Positions 25,746 to 36,289 are shown, numbered from the stretch's first letter. The stretch: DNA of 64,000 bases from an uncultured Bacteroidota bacterium (GCA_902635895.1 CACPPV010000002.1:1-64000); one strand, 5' to 3'. Numbers and translations: made by a program. Notes: generated by a model not told the origin, from the letters alone.

Positions 25746-27479
25746 GTGAACAAATTCAAAGATCTTGGACTTCAAAGTAGTTTACTTAAAGCTATTGATG
25801 AATTAGGTTTTGTTAACCCCACTCCTATTCAAAATAAATCTATACCTATTGTATTAAATAGCAGTAGAGACTTAATAGCTTTAGCCCAAACAGGAACAGG
25901 TAAAACTGCTGCGTTTGGTCTTCCTTTAATTCAACAAATTGAATTAAAAAATAAAAACATACAAACTATCGTTTTGTGTCCTACAAGAGAATTATGTATT
26001 CAAATATCTAAGGATTTAATTTCATATTCAAAATTAATTAATGGTTTAAAAATCATACCAGTATATGGAGGTGCGAGTATTGAAAATCAAATTAAATCAA
26101 TTAAAAAAGGTTCACATGTAATAGTTGGTACACCAGGAAGAACTAAAGATCTTATAAAAAGAAAAGTTTTAAACTTTAATTATGTTGATAGAGTTGTTTT
26201 AGATGAGGCTGATGAAATGTTAAGTATGGGTTTCAAGGATGATTTAGATTTCATATTAGATACTACAAAAAAAGATAGACAAACTTTACTTTTTTCAGCT
26301 ACAATGTCTAAGGAAGTTAGAAACATTTCCAAAAAATTCATGAAGAATGCAGAAGAAATTACTGTTGAAAAACTAAACTCTGGTTCAAAAAATGTAGAAC
26401 ACAATATTTATTACGTTAGTTCAAGAGATAAATATGCAACATTGAAAAGAATTGCAGATTATAATCCATCCATATATGGTATTGTTTTTTGTAGAACAAG
26501 AAGAGAAACTAAGGATATTTCTAAAAAATTTATAAAAGATGGTTATAACGCTGATGCCATCCATGGTGATTTAAGTCAATCACAAAGAGACGATGTCATG
26601 TCAAGATTTAGAGATGGTATAATTCAAATTTTAATAGCGACAGATGTAGCAGCTAGAGGTTTAGATGTGAATAACCTTAGTCATGTTATAAATTATTCTC
26701 TTCCTGATGATCCTGAGGTTTACACTCACAGAAGTGGTAGAACAGGAAGAGCGGGAAATAAAGGAATTTCTGTAGTGATATCTAACTCAAGAGAAGGAAG
26801 AAAAATTAAGTCCATTGAAAATAAATCTCAAATTAAATTTATTAAAAAAGATGTTCCAACTGGAAAAGACATTTGTTCTAAACAATTATTTAATTTGATA
26901 GAAAAAATTGAAAAAGTAAAAGTTGACGAAAAACAAATTTCTCCATTTCTCCCTGAAATATATAAAAAACTTGATTGGTTAAGCCGAGAGGATTTGATTA
27001 AACATTTTGTTTCTGCTGAATTTAACAGGTTTCTAGATTATTACAAAGGGAATAAAGATATTAAGATCAATAATGATAGAAATTCAAAAGCTACAAAAAC
27101 TGAGAAAAAAAGAAATGTTTTTGAAAATTTATCTATCAACATAGGGAGAAAACACAGTGTTTCTCCAATTGAACTAATCACACTAATAAATAGGATAACC
27201 AAAACAAATGATGTTGAAATTGGAAGTATAGACATTAGACAATCTTATACGCTATTTGAAATTGATAAAAACGTTTTTAAAACACTGATTGATAAATCTA
27301 AAGATTTTGATTTTAATGGAATTGGTTTAAATATTAAGAAATCAAAGGATAAAATTGATAAACAATATTCCAAAGAAAAAAGAGCTAAAAGTTCAAGAAA
27401 ATCAAAATCAGTTTCCAAATACTCTTCAAGACAGTCGAGAAATAAAAACAAGAAGAATAGAAGAAAATTTAGGAGATAA
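25746..27479 (+). CDS. DEAD-box ATP-dependent RNA helicase with DbpA-type RNA-binding domain
   Basis: 577 residues from GTG 25746 (FKDLGLQ follows, the usual family start); a TTG at 25725 in the same frame is the alternative. Motifs: Q29 (TPIQ), AQTGTGKT at 47-54, PTRELCIQ, DEAD at 153-156, SAT at 184-186, and HRSGRTGRAG near 330. Residues about 458-535 resemble the DbpA RNA-binding domain, and the last 40 residues are a lysine/arginine/serine tail. It probably helps ribosome assembly or RNA turnover. The coding end overlaps the convergent UvrD-type gene by 11 bp. Confidence 0.92.
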   Translation: MNKFKDLGLQSSLLKAIDELGFVNPTPIQNKSIPIVLNSSRDLIALAQTGTGKTAAFGLPLIQQIELKNKNIQTIVLCPTRELCIQISKDLISYSKLINGLKIIPVYGGASIENQIKSIKKGSHVIVGTPGRTKDLIKRKVLNFNYVDRVVLDEADEMLSMGFKDDLDFILDTTKKDRQTLLFSATMSKEVRNISKKFMKNAEEITVEKLNSGSKNVEHNIYYVSSRDKYATLKRIADYNPSIYGIVFCRTRRETKDISKKFIKDGYNADAIHGDLSQSQRDDVMSRFRDGIIQILIATDVAARGLDVNNLSHVINYSLPDDPEVYTHRSGRTGRAGNKGISVVISNSREGRKIKSIENKSQIKFIKKDVPTGKDICSKQLFNLIEKIEKVKVDEKQISPFLPEIYKKLDWLSREDLIKHFVSAEFNRFLDYYKGNKDIKINNDRNSKATKTEKKRNVFENLSINIGRKHSVSPIELITLINRITKTNDVEIGSIDIRQSYTLFEIDKNVFKTLIDKSKDFDFNGIGLNIKKSKDKIDKQYSKEKRAKSSRKSKSVSKYSSRQSRNKNKKNRRKFRR

Positions 27480-29727
27480 CTTTTTCGTACTTAGCAAATT
27501 TTAACAAAATTTTCTTTAAACCACTATTCCCAAACTTTACTTCAGCTTTTTTATCCCCACCAAAACCTTCAGTTCGAAGTACTTCTCCTTTACCAAATCT
27601 GTTATGAATGATAAAATCTCCTTCATTTATATCAATGTAATCTAAATTTGAAGATTTATACTCACTTATCTTGAGGTTCTTTAATGATTTTTTTAAAACA
27701 GGTTTTTTAAATCGAAGTTTATTTGTAGATACGGCGTCTGAATTAAACATTAAACTTTTATTCCTGTTGTAATTAACATATTTTTCATCAATCTCATCAA
27801 TAAATCTGCTAGGTTCACAATCGTTAAGCTTTCCCCATCGATATCTTGTTTTGGAATACGATAGATTAATCTTTTTCATGCCCCTTGTTAAGGCCACATA
27901 AAACAATCTTCTCTCCTCTTCTAAGTCCGATCTTGTAGTTAAACTCAATGCAGATGGAAACAAATCCTCCTCCATACCTACAATATATACATGTGGGAAC
28001 TCTAGTCCTTTTGCTAAATGTATAGTCATTAAAGATACCTTGGGCTCTTCATTATTGGTATTTTTATCCAAATCTGTTATTAAAGCAACATCTTCTAAAA
28101 AATCAGCTAAAGTAATTTTTGATTCAACCAAATCTTCCTGACCATCAATAAAGTCTTGAACTCCATTTAATAATTCTTCAATATTTTCAACTCTACTGAT
28201 TGATTCTGGTGTTCCATCATTTCTTAATAAATTAACAATTCCGATTCTTTTAAGAACTTCATTTAAAGTTTCAAGAGCATTATTATTTTCATTTAATATT
28301 TGAAAATGTTTAATCATGTTCAAGAAATCAAGTAATTTTTGCTTGGTTCCGTTATTAATATTTAAGTCGTATTGATTAATTTTTTCAATTAATTGAAATA
28401 ATGTAAGGTTATTTTGATTAGAAAAAATTTGAATTTTATCAAGTGTGGTTTGACCAATTCCCCTTGCAGGATAATTGATTATTCTTTTGAGACTTTCTTC
28501 ATCATTAGGATTGACTATAATTCTCAAGTATGCCAAAACATCCTTTATTTCCTTTCTTTGGTAAAATGAGAGTCCACCAAATATTTGAAAAGGAATGTTT
28601 TTTCTTCGTAAAGCATCTTCAATTGATCTTGATTGGGCATTTGTTCTGTAAAGAACAGCAAATTGATTATTATTTAATTGAAAATTATGTTTTGCATCAA
28701 AAATTGATGAGGCCACATACCTACCTTCCTCTGAATCAGAAATAGTTTCTTTGATTTCAATTTTTTCACCTATTTCATTTTCTGTCCAAACTTCTTTTTC
28801 AAGTTTATTAAGATTATTTTTTATTACGGAATTTGCAGCATTAACAATATTTTGAGTAGAACGATAATTCTGTTCCAGTCTGTATACGGATGCAGATGGA
28901 TAATCTTTTTGAAAAGAAAGAATATTTTCAATATTTGCCCCTCTAAAACCATATATACTTTGAGCATCGTCTCCAACAACACATATGTTTTCAAATTTAT
29001 CTGCTAAAGATTTAACAATTAAATATTGAGAATGATTGGTATCCTGATACTCATCAACATGAATATATTTAAATCTTTGCTGATACTTTGCTAAGACTGT
29101 GGGATACTTGTTAAGTAACTCATTAGTTTTTAAAAGAAGATCATCAAAATCCATAGCTGATGCCTTAAAACACCTTTCAACATAGGTTTGATAAATTTTA
29201 CCAAACATAGGTTTTCTTGATTCCTTATCAAATTGAATTAATTCAGGATTATTAAAATAAGCTTTAACTGTAACTAAATTATTTTTTAGGGAGGATATTC
29301 TATTTCTTATAGATTTATACTTATACAAATCTTTATCTAATTTTAGTTCTTTAATTATTGAAGAAATCAATCTTTCTGAATCTTGTGTGTCATAAATTGA
29401 AAAATTTGATGAATATCCTAGATACTCAGCTTCTGTTCTTAAAATTCTAGCAAAAATTGAATGAAATGTACCCATCCATAAAGATTTTGCTTCAGATTGA
29501 CCTACTATACTAGCTATTCTTTCTTTCATTTCTCTTGCAGCCTTATTTGTAAAGGTTAATGCAAGAATTGAAAAGGGATCGACTCCCATTTCCATTAAAT
29601 ATGCAATTCTATAAGTTAAAACTCTAGTTTTTCCAGAACCCGCTCCAGCAATAACCATAACTGGACCATCTTTATGTATAGTTGGTAATTTTTGAGAGTC
29701 GTTTAACTGACTTAAATAATCTTTCAA
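27469..29727 (-). CDS. UvrD/PcrA-type superfamily I DNA helicase
   Basis: 752 residues. Motif I GAGSGKT at 28-34, motif Ia ALTFTNKAAREMKERI, motif II VDEYQDTN, motif III VGDDAQSIYGFRGA, motif IV near LEQNYRST, motif V/VI in MTIHLAKGLEFPHVYIVG and YVALTRG. A C-terminal Tudor-like segment (about 700-750) resembles the PcrA RNA polymerase-binding end. It is a 3'-5' helicase for repair, replication restart and removal of stalled RNA polymerase. The start is TTG 29727; there is no in-frame ATG upstream, and QLNDSQKLPTIHKDGPV aligns well with family N-termini. Confidence 0.93.
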   Translation of the reverse strand: MKDYLSQLNDSQKLPTIHKDGPVMVIAGAGSGKTRVLTYRIAYLMEMGVDPFSILALTFTNKAAREMKERIASIVGQSEAKSLWMGTFHSIFARILRTEAEYLGYSSNFSIYDTQDSERLISSIIKELKLDKDLYKYKSIRNRISSLKNNLVTVKAYFNNPELIQFDKESRKPMFGKIYQTYVERCFKASAMDFDDLLLKTNELLNKYPTVLAKYQQRFKYIHVDEYQDTNHSQYLIVKSLADKFENICVVGDDAQSIYGFRGANIENILSFQKDYPSASVYRLEQNYRSTQNIVNAANSVIKNNLNKLEKEVWTENEIGEKIEIKETISDSEEGRYVASSIFDAKHNFQLNNNQFAVLYRTNAQSRSIEDALRRKNIPFQIFGGLSFYQRKEIKDVLAYLRIIVNPNDEESLKRIINYPARGIGQTTLDKIQIFSNQNNLTLFQLIEKINQYDLNINNGTKQKLLDFLNMIKHFQILNENNNALETLNEVLKRIGIVNLLRNDGTPESISRVENIEELLNGVQDFIDGQEDLVESKITLADFLEDVALITDLDKNTNNEEPKVSLMTIHLAKGLEFPHVYIVGMEEDLFPSALSLTTRSDLEEERRLFYVALTRGMKKINLSYSKTRYRWGKLNDCEPSRFIDEIDEKYVNYNRNKSLMFNSDAVSTNKLRFKKPVLKKSLKNLKISEYKSSNLDYIDINEGDFIIHNRFGKGEVLRTEGFGGDKKAEVKFGNSGLKKILLKFAKYEKVIS

Positions 29728-29792
29728 GGGAAAAATTGTGATTAAATATTAGATAAATATAGTTCTATTTTTTCCTTATAAAGTTAATAAAT

Positions 29793-29800
29793 TATATTAG
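29793..29800 (+). promoter_or_regulatory. Imperfect -7 box of recG
   Basis: TATATTAG differs by one base from TAnnTTTG and is followed by TGTT then the GTG start, exactly the spacing expected for a leaderless mRNA. Confidence 0.35.
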
Positions 29801-29804
29801 TGTT

Positions 29805-31910
29805 GTGAAAGAAAAATTTCTAAATACACCTATTGATTACTTAAAAGGCGTAGGTCCAAATAGATCTGAAATTTTAAAGAAGGAATTCCAGATTTTTACC
29901 TTTAAAGATCTGTTGTTTTTTTTTCCTTACCGTTACATAGATAGAACTAAATTTTATAAAATTAATTATATCGAAAAATCTAACTCTGATGTTCAAATAA
30001 TTGGAAAATTTATAGAATTTCAATTTCACAATAATTTTAATAAAAACAGACTGGTAGGTGTTTTTAGTGATGGTGAAAACAAAATTGAAATTGTATGGTT
30101 TAGAGGTATTAAGTGGATAGAAAAGTCAATAAAATTAAATAAAGACTATGTTCTTTATGGAAAACCTAATTGGTTTTCAAATTCCTTTTCAATTGTTCAC
30201 CCAGAATTAGACTTACTTGAGGGTTTTAAAAGAAAAAAACAAACTGGACTTCTCCCTATATACTCATCTAATGACAGAATTTTATCTAAAGGAATTACAA
30301 ATAAATTTTTTAGAGAAATTATTTATAATCTAATTGAATTATCAAATGGTAAGATTGAAGAAAATCTTAATAAAAAAATTAATGAAAAGTATTCTCTTTT
30401 AACAAAATTTAATGCTTTAAAAAATATTCATTATCCAGAATCGCAAGTTTTTCTTTCTAAATCTGAATACAGACTTAAATATGAAGAATTTTTTTATCTA
30501 CAATTACAATTAATCAAAACTAACTTACATAACAAAACAAAATTTAAAGGTTTTAATTTTTCAAAAGTTGGTAAATATTTCAATTCTTTTTATAACAACC
30601 TTCTCTCATTTAACCTTACAGATGCTCAAAAAAAAGTCATCAAAGAAATTAGAAAAGACTTTTCTTCAAACACTCAAATGAACAGACTTTTACAAGGTGA
30701 TGTAGGTTCAGGGAAAACTATTGTAGCTCTTTTAACCTCTTTAATAGCCATAGATAATGATTATCAAGTATGCATTATGGCTCCTACTGAAATATTAGCA
30801 CAACAGCACTATAACAGCATAAACGATGGATTAAAAAATATAAATCTTAACGTTAATTTATTGACTGGTTCTTCAACGAAAAAAGAAAGAGTTGTTTTAT
30901 TAGATGATCTTATTAATGGTAAAATAAATATATTAATCGGAACTCACGCTGTTTTAGAAGAGAATGTGAAATTTAAAAATTTAGGATATGTAATTATTGA
31001 CGAGCAACATAAATTTGGAGTAGCTCAAAGATCAAAGCTTTGGAAAAAAAACACAATCCCTCCTCATATATTAGTAATGACAGCCACTCCTATTCCAAGA
31101 ACTTTAGCTATGAGTGTATATGGTGACCTAGATATCTCAGTTATTGATGAACTTCCACCTGGAAGAAAGCCTGTTAAAACTGTACATCGAACCGATAAAA
31201 ACCGACTTGAGATTTTTAAATTTTTAAAAGATGAAATTTCCAAAGGACGTCAAGTCTATATAGTTTATCCTCTTATAGAAGAATCAAAAAAGTTAGATTA
31301 CAAGGATTTGATGGATGGATACGAAAGTATTTCAAGGGAATTTCCCATTGAAAAGTATCAAATAAGTATTTTACATGGTAAAATGAAACCTGAAGATAAA
31401 GCTATCGAAATGGATAGATTTAAAAAGGGCCAAACCCAAATAATGGTTTCAACAACTGTTATCGAGGTTGGTGTTAATATTCCTAATGCGTCTGTAATGG
31501 TAATTGAAAGTTCAGAAAAATTTGGTTTGTCACAATTACACCAGCTCAGAGGAAGAGTTGGTAGAGGCTCTGAAAATTCCTATTGTATTCTAATGTCTTC
31601 TCAAAAACTTAGTAACGACGCAAGAAAAAGAATTAAAACAATGACATCAACTAATGACGGTTTTAAAGTCGCAGAGGTTGATATGGAAATAAGAGGACCT
31701 GGAAATATTTTAGGAACTCAGCAAAGCGGGATACTTAATCTGAATATTGGTGACATTGTAAAAGATAAAGATATTTTAGAATCGGCTAGAAATGATGTAA
31801 AAAAATTACTAAGTGAGGATCCTAATTTAAAAAATCTAGAAAACAGAAATATTAAAGTTCATTTTGAACTAATGCAAAACAAAACAATCTTTTGGAAACA
31901 CATTAGTTAA
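29805..31910 (+). CDS. recG: ATP-dependent DNA helicase RecG
   Basis: 701 residues, full length. The N-terminal part holds the wedge (OB) domain that remodels stalled forks and Holliday junctions; the helicase core has Walker A GDVGSGKT, PTEILAQQH, DEQH in IIDEQHKFG, TATPIPRTLAM, and the C-terminal LRGRVGRG motif VI with the RecG TRG region after it. The N-terminus (TPIDYLKGVGPNRSEILKKE) matches the family and supports GTG 29805. It is divergent from the UvrD-type gene, and pheT follows after 54 bp with its own promoter box. Confidence 0.96.
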   Translation: MKEKFLNTPIDYLKGVGPNRSEILKKEFQIFTFKDLLFFFPYRYIDRTKFYKINYIEKSNSDVQIIGKFIEFQFHNNFNKNRLVGVFSDGENKIEIVWFRGIKWIEKSIKLNKDYVLYGKPNWFSNSFSIVHPELDLLEGFKRKKQTGLLPIYSSNDRILSKGITNKFFREIIYNLIELSNGKIEENLNKKINEKYSLLTKFNALKNIHYPESQVFLSKSEYRLKYEEFFYLQLQLIKTNLHNKTKFKGFNFSKVGKYFNSFYNNLLSFNLTDAQKKVIKEIRKDFSSNTQMNRLLQGDVGSGKTIVALLTSLIAIDNDYQVCIMAPTEILAQQHYNSINDGLKNINLNVNLLTGSSTKKERVVLLDDLINGKINILIGTHAVLEENVKFKNLGYVIIDEQHKFGVAQRSKLWKKNTIPPHILVMTATPIPRTLAMSVYGDLDISVIDELPPGRKPVKTVHRTDKNRLEIFKFLKDEISKGRQVYIVYPLIEESKKLDYKDLMDGYESISREFPIEKYQISILHGKMKPEDKAIEMDRFKKGQTQIMVSTTVIEVGVNIPNASVMVIESSEKFGLSQLHQLRGRVGRGSENSYCILMSSQKLSNDARKRIKTMTSTNDGFKVAEVDMEIRGPGNILGTQQSGILNLNIGDIVKDKDILESARNDVKKLLSEDPNLKNLENRNIKVHFELMQNKTIFWKHIS

Positions 31911-31940
31911 CATATTCTTTAATTTAAATTATCATAATTG

Positions 31941-31948
31941 TATCTTTG
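31941..31948 (+). promoter_or_regulatory. -7 promoter box of pheT
   Basis: TATCTTTG; predicted +1 about 31953, 12 nt before the ATG. Confidence 0.6.
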
Positions 31949-31964
31949 AAAAAAAATAATCGTA

Positions 31965-34376
31965 ATGAATATATCCTTTAATTGGTTGAGTGAATTTTTA
32001 AAACTTGATCTAAAAATTGATGAAGTTTCTAATATTTTAACAGATATTGGCCTTGAAGTTGAAGGAATTAAAGATTATCAAGAAATAAAAGGAAATTTTG
32101 AAGGTTTAATAGTTGGTGAGGTTATAGAATGCTCTAAACATCCTAATGCTGATAGATTAAAGTTAACTAAAGTAGATGTTGGTTCTGAGATTCTTCAAAT
32201 AGTATGTGGTGCACCTAATGTTGATGTTAATCAAAAAGTTGTTGTTGCAACTGTGGGAACTACATTATACCCTTTAAATGGTGAGAAATTTAAAATTAAT
32301 AAAAGTAAAATCAGAGGGGAAGTAAGTCAAGGAATGATATGTGCTGAAGATGAAATTGGATTGGGTAGTTCACACGATGGCATTATTATTCTTGATAATA
32401 AAATTAAAAAAGGAAAAAAAGTTAGTAGTATATATGAAAACTATAATGATAAAATAATTAATATTGGACTAACGCCAAATAGATCAGATGCTATGAGTCA
32501 TTTTGGTGTTGCCAGAGATTTAAGAGCTGCTTTAATCCATAAAGGAGTAAAAACTGAGCTTATAACACCATCTGTGTCATCATTTCATGTAAATTCTAGA
32601 ATTCATAAAGTCAATGTTATTGTTGAAGACAGTTCCTTGTGTCCAAGATTTATGGGTGTTTGTATTGAGGATATTAAGGTAAAAGACTCACCTAAATGGT
32701 TGCAAAATAAATTAAAAGCTATCGGCTTATCCCCATTAAATAATGTTGTTGACATTACAAATTACGTATTACATGAAATTGGACAACCTTTACATGCCTA
32801 TGATTTAAATAAAATTAATTCAAAATCAATTGAAGTTAAAACACTAAAGGAAAAAACAAAATTCGAAACACTTGACGGAGTAATCAGAGATTTAAGTAAA
32901 GACAACTTAATGATATGCGATAAAGATATTCCAATGTGCATAGCTGGTGTTTTTGGTGGTTCTGAGCATGGAATTACTGATGAAACTTCCTCAATTTTTC
33001 TTGAAAGTGCTTATTTTGATCCTGTATCAATAAGAAAAACTGCCAAATTTCACGGACTCAATACAGATGCTTCTTTTCGATTTGAAAGAGGAATATGTAT
33101 AGACACTGTTGAATATGCATTAAAAAGAGCTTCAATTTTAATCTGTGAAATATGTGAAGGTAAAGTTTCTAGCGACATAATCGATGAGTTTCCAAATAAA
33201 CCTGAAGAAAAATCAATTTTATTGAATTTTGAAAAAACAAATAAGTTAATTGGACAAGAAATTCCAAGAGAAGAAATAAAATCAATTTTAACCTCTCTTG
33301 ATTTTAAAATTAATAATATAACTGAAACCGGTGTAGGAATTACTGTTCCGTTTTATAGACATGATGTTACTAGGGAATGTGATGTTGTTGAAGAAGTATT
33401 AAGAATCTACGGATATAACGAGATTTCGCTATCTAATAAACTTTCAATTCCATTAAATCAGGAAAACTTGAACTTAAGCTATAAAGTAGAAAACACAATT
33501 TCAAGTCTACTTATTCCACTTGGTTTTAATGAAATAATGAATAATTCATTAACTGACAACAAACTTAATATCTCTGACAGAAAAGAAATTAATGTTTTAA
33601 ATTCAATAAGTTCCGATATTTCTCAATTAAGAACTACTTTAATTGATTCTAGTTTAAAGACGCTCAGATTTAACTTAAATAGAAAAAATTCTAACAATAA
33701 GTTTTTTGAATTTGGAAAAATATATGAACAATTAGAAAACAAAACTTTGGAATCAAGAAGATTAAGCATTACGTTTTCTAATGATTTACTCAATCAAACA
33801 TGGAATAATAGCTCTAAAAACGATAATTTTTATGTTCTGAAAAATTTAGTTTTAAATATATTTCAAAAACTTTCTATTTCAATTAGTCAAAAAGAAATTG
33901 AACACGAAGGGTTTTCAAACACTCTTGGTTTATTTTACAAAAAAGAAAGAATTGCAATAATTGGAGAAATTAATAATGATTTTAAATCAGTTTACAGTTT
34001 AAAAAAGAGGGTGTTTTATTCTTCACTAAATATAGATATGATTTTAGATTTATTAAAAATAGAATTTAACAAATATAAAGGACTATCAAAATTCCCATCT
34101 GTAAAGAGAGAACTAAATTTTTTACTAGATGATCAGGTTAAATATAACTCTATTAAAAAATTGATACTAGATAAATCAAATATTAAAAATTTATCTTCAA
34201 TGACTTTATCTGATGTTTATGAAGATAAAAAACTTCCAGAGGGTAAAAAATCTTATACGTTAGCATTTGTATTAACAAATGATTCTAAAACACTCTCAGA
34301 AAAAGAGATTAACAATAGTATGCATAAAATTCAATCAAAAATTGAATCAGAATTTAATGCAACTTTAAGATCTTAA
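31965..34376 (+). CDS. pheT: Phenylalanyl-tRNA synthetase beta subunit
   Basis: 803 residues, full length. Domains in order: an N-terminal tRNA-binding OB fold (about 40-150, with CSKHPNADRLKLTKVDVG), the B3/B4 editing region (about 210-390), B5 (about 400-475), the catalytic-like core (about 485-690) and a C-terminal ferredoxin-like anticodon-binding domain (about 710-803, FPSVKRELNFLLD). With PheS it charges tRNA-Phe and removes misacylated Tyr; pheS is not in the window. A DUF2007-like gene follows after 1 bp. Confidence 0.96.
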   Translation: MNISFNWLSEFLKLDLKIDEVSNILTDIGLEVEGIKDYQEIKGNFEGLIVGEVIECSKHPNADRLKLTKVDVGSEILQIVCGAPNVDVNQKVVVATVGTTLYPLNGEKFKINKSKIRGEVSQGMICAEDEIGLGSSHDGIIILDNKIKKGKKVSSIYENYNDKIINIGLTPNRSDAMSHFGVARDLRAALIHKGVKTELITPSVSSFHVNSRIHKVNVIVEDSSLCPRFMGVCIEDIKVKDSPKWLQNKLKAIGLSPLNNVVDITNYVLHEIGQPLHAYDLNKINSKSIEVKTLKEKTKFETLDGVIRDLSKDNLMICDKDIPMCIAGVFGGSEHGITDETSSIFLESAYFDPVSIRKTAKFHGLNTDASFRFERGICIDTVEYALKRASILICEICEGKVSSDIIDEFPNKPEEKSILLNFEKTNKLIGQEIPREEIKSILTSLDFKINNITETGVGITVPFYRHDVTRECDVVEEVLRIYGYNEISLSNKLSIPLNQENLNLSYKVENTISSLLIPLGFNEIMNNSLTDNKLNISDRKEINVLNSISSDISQLRTTLIDSSLKTLRFNLNRKNSNNKFFEFGKIYEQLENKTLESRRLSITFSNDLLNQTWNNSSKNDNFYVLKNLVLNIFQKLSISISQKEIEHEGFSNTLGLFYKKERIAIIGEINNDFKSVYSLKKRVFYSSLNIDMILDLLKIEFNKYKGLSKFPSVKRELNFLLDDQVKYNSIKKLILDKSNIKNLSSMTLSDVYEDKKLPEGKKSYTLAFVLTNDSKTLSEKEINNSMHKIQSKIESEFNATLRS

Positions 34377-34377
34377 A

Positions 34378-34593
34378 ATGTCTAATTATTTATTATTTAG
34401 AGGAAATTTTACCAAATCAAAACTAATTGAAAATGAATTAATAGCAAATGGAATATTTCCCATTGTTATAGATAGAAAACAATCAGCTATACTCTCTGGT
34501 TATGGAGTTAATCCAAACGATTTAGTTGAAATTTATGTTTTTAATGATCAGGTTAAAAAATCTGAAATTATTTTAAAAAACTTAGCTATATAA
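34378..34593 (+). CDS. Small DUF2007-like protein
   Basis: 71 residues with no signal peptide or membrane segment. The LIENELIANGIFPIVIDRKQSA segment and the closing VYVxxDQxxxAxxIL-like helix resemble DUF2007 (putative signal-transducing protein), a ferredoxin-like fold of unknown role. Starts 1 bp after the pheT stop and is therefore probably co-translated with it. Its end overlaps the convergent ABC-F gene by 12 bp. Confidence 0.72.
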   Translation: MSNYLLFRGNFTKSKLIENELIANGIFPIVIDRKQSAILSGYGVNPNDLVEIYVFNDQVKKSEIILKNLAI

Positions 34594-36204
34594 TTTTTTT
34601 CTAAGCTCCTTAACTTTAGGATCTAGTATATAGGAATCAAATGTTGTTAATCTATCAATTACACCATTAGGGGTTAATTCTATAATTCTATTTCCAACAG
34701 ATTTTGCAAATTCAAAATCATGTGTACTTAATATTACATTCCCTTTAAACTTTTTAATCGAATTATTAAGAGCAGTAATAGATTCTAAATCTAAATGACT
34801 GGTCGGTTCATCGAACATTAAAACGTTAGACCTAAGCATCATCATTCTTGATAACATGCATCTTACTTTTTCACCTCCAGAGAGAACATCACAGTTCTTT
34901 AATGCTTCTTCTCCACTAAATATCATTTTTCCTAAAAAACCTCTTATAAAAACTTCTTCTCTTTCTTCATCATCTTTTGCCCACTGTCTTAGCCAATCTA
35001 CAAGTGAGATTTTTTGTGTAAAAAAAGAATTATTATCTAGAGGTAAATATGATTGACTAGTTGTAATTCCCCAATTAAATTTTCCTGTTTCAGTTTTAAT
35101 GTTGTTATTTAAAATTTCATAGAAAGCAGTAGTAGCTTTTGTATCTTTTGAATATAAAATAACTTTTTCACCTTTATTAAGATTAAAACTTATTTTATCA
35201 AATAATTTACCTGAAGAATCTGAATAACTTAAGTTTTCAACACTCAAGATTTGATCACCAGCTTCTCTTTCAGAGTTAAAAATTATAGCAGGATATCTCC
35301 TAGATGAAGGCTTTATATCTTCTATTTTTAAATTATCTAACATTTTTTTTCTTGAGGTCGCCTGTTTGGATTTTGAGGCATTAGCACTAAATCGAGCTAT
35401 AAAATCCTCTAGTTCTTTTTTCTTTTCCTCAGCTTTTTTATTTTGTTGTGTCTTTTGTCTTAATGCAAGTTGACTTGATTCGTACCAAAACGTATAGTTT
35501 CCAGAAAAATGATTTATTTTCCCGAAATCTATATCTGAAATATGTGTACATACTGAATCTAAAAAATGTCTGTCGTGAGAAACAACTATGACCGTATTTT
35601 CATAATTAGAAATAAAATTCTCTAACCATTTTATTGTTTCAAAATCTAAATCATTTGTTGGTTCGTCCATTATAAGAACATCAGGATTTCCAAAAAGAGC
35701 TTGAGCTAATAAAACTTTAACTTTTTGAATACCATCAAGTTCACTCATTAATTTATAATGATTTTCTTCTTTAATTTCTAAATTAGAAAGAAGAGCTGCA
35801 GCAGAACTTTCAGCATTCCAACCGTCCATTTCTTCGTATTCTAATTGTAACACACCTACTCTATCGCTATCCTTATCAGAAAAATCAGGTTTAGCATAAA
35901 TCTCATCCATTTCCTTTTTTATTAAAAAAAGATCTTTATTTCCCATTATTACTGTTTCCAAAACTTGTTTGTCGTCAAATGCAAAGTGATTTTGTTCCAA
36001 GACTGACATTCTTTTTCCTGGTTCTAGAGAAACATTACCAGAATTAGGTTCTAATGATTTTGATAAAATTTTAAGGAAAGTTGATTTTCCCGCACCATTA
36101 GCTCCAATTATCCCATAACAATTACCCTTAACAAAGGAAGTGTTTACCTCATCAAATAAAATTCTTTTTCCAAATTGAACAGATAAATTAGATACGTTTA
36201 ACAT
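34582..36204 (-). CDS. ABC-F ATPase (ribosome-associated, YbiT-like)
   Basis: 540 residues, soluble, two ABC modules joined by a charged coiled linker (about 240-310), the ABC-F layout. Module 1 has an intact Walker A (G34-S41) and Walker B (DE at 181-182) but a degenerate signature, LDGIQ at 157-161. Module 2 has a degenerate Walker A (SKDTKATT at 353-360 instead of GxxGxGKT) but an intact LSGGE signature at 442-446 and Walker B DE at 466-467. In the closed dimer one composite ATP site is thus canonical and the other wholly degenerate. ABC-F proteins act on ribosomes as translation factors or in antibiotic protection. A promoter box at 36219-36226 gives a leader of about 10 nt. Confidence 0.9.
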   Translation of the reverse strand: MLNVSNLSVQFGKRILFDEVNTSFVKGNCYGIIGANGAGKSTFLKILSKSLEPNSGNVSLEPGKRMSVLEQNHFAFDDKQVLETVIMGNKDLFLIKKEMDEIYAKPDFSDKDSDRVGVLQLEYEEMDGWNAESSAAALLSNLEIKEENHYKLMSELDGIQKVKVLLAQALFGNPDVLIMDEPTNDLDFETIKWLENFISNYENTVIVVSHDRHFLDSVCTHISDIDFGKINHFSGNYTFWYESSQLALRQKTQQNKKAEEKKKELEDFIARFSANASKSKQATSRKKMLDNLKIEDIKPSSRRYPAIIFNSEREAGDQILSVENLSYSDSSGKLFDKISFNLNKGEKVILYSKDTKATTAFYEILNNNIKTETGKFNWGITTSQSYLPLDNNSFFTQKISLVDWLRQWAKDDEEREEVFIRGFLGKMIFSGEEALKNCDVLSGGEKVRCMLSRMMMLRSNVLMFDEPTSHLDLESITALNNSIKKFKGNVILSTHDFEFAKSVGNRIIELTPNGVIDRLTTFDSYILDPKVKELRKKLYS

Positions 36205-36218
36205 ATTAAAAATTTTCG

Positions 36219-36226
36219 CAAATTTA
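36219..36226 (-). promoter_or_regulatory. -7 promoter box of the ABC-F gene
   Basis: TAAATTTG on the minus strand; predicted +1 near 36214, 10 nt before the ATG at 36204. Confidence 0.58.
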
Positions 36227-36289
36227 ATAAAATCACTGTTATGAATTTTCTTTATTATTATTTAATATTGGTTATTGTAATTTATTAAG

